Assembly (NCBI RefSeq): GCF_004571135.1
Contig: NZ_SPSB01000004.1
Coordinates: forward strand, 682,001-746,000
Reading direction: 5' to 3'
DNA length: 64,000 nucleotides
From: Algoriphagus kandeliae
GTDB lineage: Bacteria > Bacteroidota > Bacteroidia > Cytophagales > Cyclobacteriaceae
Shown piece after piece: positions 57,799-64,000 of the stretch. Below the pieces are notes generated by a model. That model saw only the letters and a list, made by a program, of their open reading frames with translations, did not search any database and was not told the origin of the DNA. The first letter of the stretch is position 1, and each line of letters opens with the position of its first letter. A program made the position numbers and the translations under genes.

Positions 57799-59982
57799 CT
57801 AGGAATTGATTTTAAGTTTCGCCCACATCTGCAGTAAGGCTTGCTGATTCTTGGAAAGCTCCCGGGTAACAGGCATATACATATAGCCTCCCCAGTTTTT
57901 CTCGTCGGTAAGCATCAGCATTCTACGCATGGTGTAGGGCTCACTCCAAACCTCCTCCTTAAATGGAAGTATAGCATTCATTATAGGCAGGACATTGTTG
58001 TAATTCGAAAGAATATTGTCATACAGCACCTGGAAGGTCAAAGGTTTTTCCCCATTGAGATAGACTTCCAAATCCTTATCAGCAGAAAGCACCCGAGTAG
58101 CTATAAAATAGCCATTGGCAGCAAAATAAAGTCCCTCCGCCTGAGATGCGGGTGCATTGTATTGCTCAGGAGTAATCCCCAAGATATACTGAACACATCC
58201 TGCTTCATTGGTGCAGTACTCGAAAGGCACACCATCTGAGAAATAAAAGTCCTGGAATTTATTTGTGTTGCCATTTCGGATTTTCCCCAATACCGGAGTC
58301 GTAACCGGAGCCCCTCTATAAAAGCATCTTAAAATAACGGGGCCACGCCCTGCACCATCAGACTTATATCCCTCAGAAGGCAGCTGTCCCTGTTCTGCAT
58401 AGGAACCTTGTTGATCTGACATAATTAGATAGTCATCCTCCATCAATAATTCCTGGTCCGAACTGGTATAGATAGCAAACTTTCCTGCTGAAAAGTCAGA
58501 AATTTCACTTGGAAGCGGAAAATCCATCACTCCTCCCCGTGCAAGGAAGGTATTCATGTTATAATCCAGTTTATGATTAAAACTCCCTATGGTAGTAGGG
58601 GCTGTCTTATCATCAGGGACAAATTTGAGAGTCAACTCACCGAAGTCATAATTTTCCCAACCAAGAAATTTCTTAATCGAGGTATCTCCTCCATACTTGC
58701 TATACTCCTCTTCAAAGCCGACACCATATTCACAGATTGTGTTAATTACATCTAAGCTGATCAGATTTTCTTTTGGATTAACCCTCACAAAAGCAGGAGG
58801 CAGCTGAACCGTATCTGGAAGATCAAGAGGCTTTTGATTCTCTCCCTTTGGAGTAGGAGCAACTACGGGAGGATTAGCCTCAGTGTATTTTATAGTCGGG
58901 TTATTGACTATTTCATTCTTCAAAATTCTACCCACATTGTGGGTTTTCATATCCACGCTTTCCACAAAGGGACAAAGCGAACCCGAAAATGCCACCCTTG
59001 CCGGGTTCTTATGAACCGAAGTTTGGTTGTTTCCTAGTGGAGCCGTTGGCATTTCAGAATAAATAGGATTTCTTACCTCATACACCTGATGAAGGAGGAT
59101 TTTCATAGAGAGCGCATCTACCTGAAAACCTGCATATTGGTTCAAATCCTGTTGAACGGAAGCATCTGTTTGATTAGCATTCAAATTAATAGTGGATTCA
59201 AAATAAGTGCCTCCACTCATAGGCATAAGCAGGCCATTATTGTAGTTTAAGACCTTGCAAAGTGACAACCAAGTAAAGGTAGATTTACAGGGAACTCCCG
59301 ATAAAAAAGTCTTTTCTTCTCCGTTCGGCTCGCCATAGATCCCAGCCAGAGAAATGAAAAGCTGTGTACAGGTATCGTTAATACTATCTACATCGCAAAA
59401 CATGGCTGTTGTCTTGCTTTTTTTATCAAAAAACTGCTGGTGAAATGAAAATGACTGACCCAAAAGCTGGGCTAAACCTGCCGGACATCCATCGCTATTA
59501 TCCGGAGTATAAGTAATCACTTTTCCCTGCCCATCCGGTATTTGTACCCCGGTAATTCGGATTTCCTCCGCATAGACGCTAAGGTCTCCATAGTAATTCC
59601 AATATCCCGGCTGAACCAATCCTTCATAAAGAGAAGGCTGATCTCCAGGTCCATCTAAAGGAACATTTTTATAAAGGTCAACAAATTTATCATCATGCCC
59701 GGATGTCCCGAGCAAATACGTAGCCCAATCATCATAAACCTCATCTGTAACGGAATCGATCACAACATAGCTCTGACCTGAAGCATCAGTCTTGACATCA
59801 TAATTTAAACCCTGAATTTTCGAGACTAAATCCGGAGAGATATTTACTCTTGGAGGCCGATAGGGAAGGGCAGCATCCTGATTGTAAATTTTTAAAGGTG
59901 AAAACTTCCCGTTATTACCTGTCGGGACATCGAGGAGCACAGATCCATGAAAATTGATCCTCGGAAAATCAAATTGACTCAT
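57799..59982 (-). CDS. Protein resembling the N-terminal half of VioB/RebD enzymes
   Basis: This 727-residue protein has no signal peptide. From memory, the violacein enzyme VioB (iminophenyl-pyruvate dimer synthase; relatives RebD and StaD) starts with a similar DFPRI.F.G motif. Its N-terminal half ends with a MP-TREL motif. This protein has MSQFDFPRINFHGSVLLDVP at the start and YMYMPVTREL (residues 700-709) near its end. The ferritin-like, metal-binding C-terminal half of VioB is absent, since the protein stops 18 residues later. It therefore cannot be assumed to do the VioB reaction; binding or scaffolding is possible. Homology rests on two end motifs and similar spacing and needs a profile search. 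It lies 91 bp after the cyclase gene. Confidence 0.72.
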   Translation of the reverse strand: MSQFDFPRINFHGSVLLDVPTGNNGKFSPLKIYNQDAALPYRPPRVNISPDLVSKIQGLNYDVKTDASGQSYVVIDSVTDEVYDDWATYLLGTSGHDDKFVDLYKNVPLDGPGDQPSLYEGLVQPGYWNYYGDLSVYAEEIRITGVQIPDGQGKVITYTPDNSDGCPAGLAQLLGQSFSFHQQFFDKKSKTTAMFCDVDSINDTCTQLFISLAGIYGEPNGEEKTFLSGVPCKSTFTWLSLCKVLNYNNGLLMPMSGGTYFESTINLNANQTDASVQQDLNQYAGFQVDALSMKILLHQVYEVRNPIYSEMPTAPLGNNQTSVHKNPARVAFSGSLCPFVESVDMKTHNVGRILKNEIVNNPTIKYTEANPPVVAPTPKGENQKPLDLPDTVQLPPAFVRVNPKENLISLDVINTICEYGVGFEEEYSKYGGDTSIKKFLGWENYDFGELTLKFVPDDKTAPTTIGSFNHKLDYNMNTFLARGGVMDFPLPSEISDFSAGKFAIYTSSDQELLMEDDYLIMSDQQGSYAEQGQLPSEGYKSDGAGRGPVILRCFYRGAPVTTPVLGKIRNGNTNKFQDFYFSDGVPFEYCTNEAGCVQYILGITPEQYNAPASQAEGLYFAANGYFIATRVLSADKDLEVYLNGEKPLTFQVLYDNILSNYNNVLPIMNAILPFKEEVWSEPYTMRRMLMLTDEKNWGGYMYMPVTRELSKNQQALLQMWAKLKINS

Positions 59983-60073
59983 ACGTTAGGTTTTATGAAT
60001 TATAAAAAAAGACTATTTCCCGAATCGAATCCGGGAAAAAATTGGGTTAATTATGATAAAAGGAAACAATCAA

Positions 60074-61414
60074 CTATTTGGAAGTGGCAGGCTTTTTCTT
60101 CCTTTCCACATAGTACATGTCAATGACCCCTTTGTTTTTTGCTTCTATTTTTCCTCGGTAGTCAAAATCGTATTCATCTTTGACTAGCTCGTAGGTAACG
60201 TTACTGATGTTTACTTTCCCAGCTTCACTACAAGACTCCATTCTGGAAGCAACATTGACCGTATCTCCCCAGATGTCATAGGCGAATTTTTTGATTCCAA
60301 CAATTCCTGCAATCACAGGCCCACTGTGCAACCCAATCCTGATTTCAAAAAAGGGTCGCCCCATGGCAATTCGTTCTTCCTTGACTTGATTGACAAAATC
60401 CCGAATTTCCAGGGCGGCATCGATCGCATCCTGGGCATGTCGCTCTTTGACCACTGGTAATCCCGAGGCGCACATATAGCTATCACCGATTGTTTTGATC
60501 TTTTCAATACCATGTTTGGCCGTGATTTGATCAAAGGCTCGGTAATAAAAATCAATTTCAGCTACTAGCTCATGAGAGGGCATCCCGGCACTGAACTGGG
60601 TAAAGTTTTTGAAATCTGTAAATAAAACAGTGACCACATTGTAATCCTTAGCCTTGGCATAGCCAGTAGCCTTGAGTTCCTGAGTCGTTTCATAGGGAAG
60701 GATATTCAACAAAAGTTCTTCTGTCAATTCCTTCTCTTTCTTCAATTCTTTCGTTCTTTCCTCTACACACTCCTCTAGAATCACATTCCTGTCAATTTGA
60801 TTTTGAACAGCTGAAACTACCCCTCCCATCGCATCTAAAATGTTTTGATGATAAGGCAAAATCCCAGTACCAGATTGTAAGAGTTGTGATCTTCTTCCGA
60901 CAAAAAAATATCCAAAAACCTGTTGATTGTGAATGATAGGCGAAAGAAGAAACTGACTCATATCAAAATCTTTTAGAAGACTTGAAGCAAAGTCATCCTC
61001 ATCTGCTCCTTGATTGAAAATAATATACCTCCTGGATTCGAAGAAATCAGGAGGTATAGCTATGGAAAGAGATTTGACTTTTTCTATTGGGTACCCTGCA
61101 TAAGCCTTAATGAATTTCGGGCTATGAATAAAAGACCCCTTTTCATCAGGAATTAAAACCAGGGTTACATCCATTTTTAGTCGGATGTTGATTTGTTCTG
61201 ATAGGCTTTCGAGCAATTCTTCCATTTTGCTTTCAGCCTTTTGATTTTGAAGTTCGGCGATAACCTTGAGCCCCTCGCTCATCTGAAGCACATCCTTTGA
61301 GAGATCGGCATTACGATATTCCAGACTCATGTAGGAGCTGGTGAGCTTCTTGAGTCTTTCCTTGTAGTAATTTATTTCCCGCTGTGCGCTGTCGCTGTTT
61401 TCGTTGGAGCTCAT
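60074..61414 (-). CDS. Class III adenylate cyclase with GAF-like domain
   Basis: This 446-residue soluble protein has an N-terminal coiled coil, a GAF-like domain (about 65-210) and a signalling helix (LLLNILPYETTQELKATG). A class III cyclase domain (about 255-430) follows. The full catalytic set is visible: metal-binding D267 (LFTDFKNFT) and D311 (IGDSYM), adenine-selecting K307 and D380 (FAYDIWGD), and transition-state N387 and R391 (NVASR). The Lys/Asp pair predicts ATP rather than GTP as substrate, hence cAMP. The gene starts 6 bp after a FIST gene, which may control it. Confidence 0.94.
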   Translation of the reverse strand: MSSNENSDSAQREINYYKERLKKLTSSYMSLEYRNADLSKDVLQMSEGLKVIAELQNQKAESKMEELLESLSEQINIRLKMDVTLVLIPDEKGSFIHSPKFIKAYAGYPIEKVKSLSIAIPPDFFESRRYIIFNQGADEDDFASSLLKDFDMSQFLLSPIIHNQQVFGYFFVGRRSQLLQSGTGILPYHQNILDAMGGVVSAVQNQIDRNVILEECVEERTKELKKEKELTEELLLNILPYETTQELKATGYAKAKDYNVVTVLFTDFKNFTQFSAGMPSHELVAEIDFYYRAFDQITAKHGIEKIKTIGDSYMCASGLPVVKERHAQDAIDAALEIRDFVNQVKEERIAMGRPFFEIRIGLHSGPVIAGIVGIKKFAYDIWGDTVNVASRMESCSEAGKVNISNVTYELVKDEYDFDYRGKIEAKNKGVIDMYYVERKKKPATSK

Positions 61415-61420
61415 TAATTA

Positions 61421-62623
61421 TCAGTCTTCTGAAATCAGGCATAAAACCCCAGTCCAATCCAGTGGCTGAATATTCGCCCCCACTCGAGCCGCTTCCACTC
61501 CTGAATAAAACCCGGATAATGGAATCCCTTTGAGGGCTTTTTGGACTTCTTCGGCATCTTCAAAATTCACACCCGAAAAAGGTTTTGCTCTGCCTCCGCA
61601 ATTAATGTAAAAAGAAAATACTGGTTTGGAATCTCCTGCTTGTTCTTTCAACTCATTGATAACTTCCTCCACATAATCTGGTTCAAGATTTCTTCGCATT
61701 AATTGCACCTCAGCTCCATCCTTCAAATCAGGTTCAAACATGACCAAGGCCTTATTTGGCTCATCTACAGCCAAAGTCAATCGATTGGCATAATCCTTCT
61801 CCTGAAAATCTCCGAATTTATCACCTCGGTTGACTCCAAGGGTCACATTCATGGCAAAATCCTTAACATTAATACCATGGTCTGGACCAAGCAATTCATC
61901 GATAACTTCCAAGGCTGGCTTATTCTCTATCTCAAAAACAACCGGTCCCTGAACTTTTGTGATGGTGATGTAATCACTACATGGTTGGCATCCGTGAAGA
62001 ATGACGGTATCCATTTTGCAAGCTCCAGAAATCAAAATTCCTACGACATGCTGGGAATAAATCTCATTGTTGACAAATTGATAGCAAGTACTTAGCATCA
62101 TATCAGTCAAAAATCCTCCTCCTGCTACCGAAAGCTCTTCAGGAATGAATTGCTCAATCGCAGCGAATAATGGAGTCGCGAAATTGAGCATGGGAGGGTT
62201 TTGCTGCTTGGAAGAATCATAAAACACCCACAACCCGCATGCATCATCCTTGATGGCAGACTGGATTTTTTGACCAAGCTTCATTCCTGCTTGATATTCA
62301 TCTTTGTTCAAATCTCCCTCTGCAAAAACTTCAAATCGAATCTTATCGGAACTGAAGATGGTCACTCCAACTTCAAATCCATCATATCCGATAAATTCAT
62401 CAGTGATGATTCCAAAAGAGGATCCTCCTGTCTTCGGGGTATCTGGAATAATTTCATTGACTCCATTCAAAAACTCTCTGGGGTCATGTTTTCCGCCACA
62501 AAAAATTAAGGCAAAATCGGGACGTTCGATTTTTCCGTTTTTCATAGCTTGAGATGCAGCCTCTTTTCCGGCTGCAAAGGAATTGGTTTGATTGCTGGCT
62601 CCTACGCCAATTTTTGTTTCCAT
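61421..62623 (-). CDS. FIST-domain sensor protein paired with cyclase
   Basis: This 400-residue soluble FIST_N/FIST_C protein starts METKIGVGASNQTNSFAAGK. Landmarks are FALIFCGGKHDP, LSVAGGGFLTDM, VVFEIENKPALE, FYINCGGRAKPF and LSGFYSGVEAARVG. It is only distantly similar to the three plus-strand FIST proteins and has different loop residues, so it belongs to another subgroup. It is the first gene of a leftward unit and lies 6 bp upstream of the adenylate cyclase. A ligand-sensing role for cAMP synthesis is inferred from that pairing. Confidence 0.9.
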   Translation of the reverse strand: METKIGVGASNQTNSFAAGKEAASQAMKNGKIERPDFALIFCGGKHDPREFLNGVNEIIPDTPKTGGSSFGIITDEFIGYDGFEVGVTIFSSDKIRFEVFAEGDLNKDEYQAGMKLGQKIQSAIKDDACGLWVFYDSSKQQNPPMLNFATPLFAAIEQFIPEELSVAGGGFLTDMMLSTCYQFVNNEIYSQHVVGILISGACKMDTVILHGCQPCSDYITITKVQGPVVFEIENKPALEVIDELLGPDHGINVKDFAMNVTLGVNRGDKFGDFQEKDYANRLTLAVDEPNKALVMFEPDLKDGAEVQLMRRNLEPDYVEEVINELKEQAGDSKPVFSFYINCGGRAKPFSGVNFEDAEEVQKALKGIPLSGFYSGVEAARVGANIQPLDWTGVLCLISED

Positions 62624-62790
62624 GGGTTAAAAATTGATGATAAACAATAATTGAAAATATGATTTTGCCTAGAAAGGTCTGTGTCAATATAAGAATAAGA
62701 CCTGAAAAATTGACCAAATCTTATTTAATTAAATTAAATAGTTAGCTCCTGTCGGAAATATCCGAAACCACTAAAAACTAGAAAGTTCCG

Positions 62791-62820
62791 TTTGATCTTT
62801 GGTAAGTTAAGTTATTTCTG
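62791..62820 (+). promoter_or_regulatory. Candidate Bacteroidota-type promoter
   Basis: TTTG (62791-62794), an 18-bp spacer and TATTTCTG (62813-62820) match the Bacteroidota pattern TTTG-N(17-23)-TAnnTTTG with one mismatch in the -7 element. Transcription would start near 62827, leaving a leader of about 170 nt before the lipoprotein ATG at 62998. Matches of this quality occur by chance in A/T-rich DNA. Confidence 0.3.
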
Positions 62821-62845
62821 AGATTTTCACAGAATTGAAATACTT

Positions 62846-62866
62846 TTTGTATTTTCCCAATACAAA
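62846..62866. promoter_or_regulatory. Inverted repeat, possible operator or leader hairpin
   Basis: TTTGTATT (62846-62853) and AATACAAA (62859-62866) are perfect 8-bp inverted arms with a 5-nt loop. They lie about 25 bp downstream of the candidate promoter, which suits an operator or a 5'-leader hairpin for the propeller lipoprotein gene. Confidence 0.35.
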
Positions 62867-62997
62867 TTGGAGGAAATCGGTTTTCACTCTAATTTAAATT
62901 TTTACGCAATCCCAGGACTGATGTACCATTTTAAAGTTTTTTTCGCCTCAATTTCATCTATAGAGTATTCCTCAATTCCTTTCTTTTTTGATTCTAT

Positions 62998-64000
62998 ATG
63001 AAGTATTTTTTATCATACATTCTGTTATTAAGCACAATCCTTTTTTCCTGTAGCACACAGGAGGAGAATTTTTCGGAAGTGGATTTTCAAAAAACCGAGC
63101 CTCCAATCAGAATTTCTATTAGGGAATTAGCCAAAGAATATCAACCTGAAAAAATCCCTATTGCTGAGCTTGTCGCTCCGGAGCAGGTTTTCTTAACCAA
63201 TTACTCCAGAGGGGGAATTGAACCTCCCCAGCGCAATGATTTTAAAGCTTTAAGAAATGAAGATGGTTCTGTACTTCTGGATTCTACTGGGAAAGCTTTC
63301 ATTTTAGGAGAAGGGGGAATCGCCCAATTCAAAAAATACACTTCCGATGAAGGACTCCCAATTGATGGGGTCAACTGTGCCCTAGTTGATAGTCGAGGAC
63401 ATATTTGGTTCGGTACTGCCGGTGGCGGTGTGAGTAGATTTGATGGTTTGGAGTTCTTCACATACACAGAAAGTCAAGGACTTGGCGGCAATGCCGTACG
63501 TGATATTCTGGAAGATTCACAAGGGAATCTTTGGTTTGGAACCGTAGAGGGCGGAGTAAGTAAGTTTGATGGAGTAGTCTTCCAAAATTTCGGCTACAAT
63601 GAATTGGGAGATGACATCGTCTATACCTTGTCAGAAGACAAAGAAGGAAATATTTGGATGGGAACAGATGGTGCCGGACTAATCCAATATGATGGAAATG
63701 ACTTTTCTCCGGCTCCTTTTAATGAAGAATTGGGTGAAGAGGCCATTATTAGCTTGGCAACTGATGCAGATGGAATTCTTTGGATAGGCACCAATGGGTC
63801 TGGTTTTTTTTCCTATGATGGTGAAAATTTAACCTCCTTCGGGCAAGAAAGCGGTCTCCCCTCCAATCGAATACGAGCAATTTTTGCAGAATCTCCCGAA
63901 AAGATTTGGGTAGGCACTTTAGGAGGCGGTGTTTGCAGATTAGAAGGAGGTAAATTCACCTGCTTCACGCAAAAAGACGGATTGGCAGGAAATGTAGTCA
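62998..64000 (+). CDS. Propeller-repeat sensor lipoprotein, 3' part missing
   Basis: The frame is open from ATG 62998 to the right edge (334 codons). A lipoprotein signal, MKYFLSYILLLSTILFSC (Cys18), is followed by a pre-propeller segment of about 100 residues. Regular Reg_prop blades come next (GHIWFGTAGGGVSRFDG, GNLWFGTVEGGVSKFDG, GNIWMGTDGAG, GILWIGTNGSG, EKIWVGTLGGG). The blades are more regular than those of the kinases upstream. The rest, probably a Y_Y_Y domain and kinase or another output, lies outside the window. The lipobox plus pre-propeller layout parallels the twin kinases at 37573 and 41265. Confidence 0.85.
   Translation, partial: MKYFLSYILLLSTILFSCSTQEENFSEVDFQKTEPPIRISIRELAKEYQPEKIPIAELVAPEQVFLTNYSRGGIEPPQRNDFKALRNEDGSVLLDSTGKAFILGEGGIAQFKKYTSDEGLPIDGVNCALVDSRGHIWFGTAGGGVSRFDGLEFFTYTESQGLGGNAVRDILEDSQGNLWFGTVEGGVSKFDGVVFQNFGYNELGDDIVYTLSEDKEGNIWMGTDGAGLIQYDGNDFSPAPFNEELGEEAIISLATDADGILWIGTNGSGFFSYDGENLTSFGQESGLPSNRIRAIFAESPEKIWVGTLGGGVCRLEGGKFTCFTQKDGLAGNVV

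Larger units (their letters stand above)
62624..62997. other. Divergent intergenic region
   Basis: This 374-bp A/T-rich gap lies between the leftward FIST-cyclase unit and a rightward propeller lipoprotein. A candidate rightward promoter (62791-62820) and an inverted repeat (62846-62866) are described separately. AGGTCT (62675-62680) and AGACCT (62698-62703) also form a 6-bp inverted repeat about 52-80 bp upstream of the FIST start. I found no good leftward promoter match and no gene. Confidence 0.5.

Noticed and set aside
62998-64000. Calling the right-edge lipoprotein a histidine kinase
   Set aside because: Only signal, pre-propeller and blades are visible. The output domain lies outside the window.

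Overview
The window looks like a chromosomal segment of a Bacteroidota member, most likely Cytophagales (Cyclobacteriaceae/Algoriphagus-like). This is inferred from the moderate-to-low GC, many DUF6090-type single-pass membrane proteins, periplasmic two-component-regulator propeller (Reg_prop/Y_Y_Y) histidine kinases, a SusE-like domain, Bacteroidota-style lipoproteins and a tricorn-like protease. No rRNA, tRNA, CRISPR array or transposase was seen.

Layout. (1) 1-1597, minus: a propeller sensor running off the left edge. (2) 1828-12565, plus: a tightly packed run of DUF6090 genes (seven full copies, one propeller kinase, two more full copies) with a truncated copy at each end. All copies share an almost identical N-terminal anchor and diverge after it. 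(3) 12834-49036, plus: eleven genes over about 36 kb, every junction overlapping or no more than 49 bp apart. The order is propeller kinase; two giant soluble kinases built from an NTF2/SnoaL-like domain plus 9 or 15 tandem GAF-like modules; three stand-alone FIST proteins; a short soluble kinase; three more propeller kinases (the first two are lipoprotein-type tandem duplicates); and a last DUF6090 protein. (4) 49220-51564, plus: a small coiled-coil protein, an SDR oxidoreductase and a lipoprotein, closed by a strong intrinsic terminator. (5) 62623-51677, minus: FIST protein, class III adenylate cyclase, a protein resembling the N-terminal half of VioB, a kelch-like lipoprotein, then an SBF-family transporter and a tricorn-like S41 protease. 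(6) 62998-64000, plus: a propeller lipoprotein running off the right edge.

How the parts may work together (inference). Eight complete histidine kinases are encoded, but no receiver domain, response regulator, HTH or sigma factor. The kinases must signal to a partner elsewhere, or act mainly on each other in mixed complexes. DUF6090 proteins put a periplasmic domain next to the periplasmic propellers and are interleaved with the propeller kinases, so they are candidate accessory subunits. The soluble NTF2/GAF-array kinases and the FIST proteins could add cytoplasmic inputs. The minus-strand FIST-cyclase pair suggests a parallel cAMP output. The large co-directional sensor cluster (12834-49036) with its amplified, shuffled modules is the most unusual system in the window.
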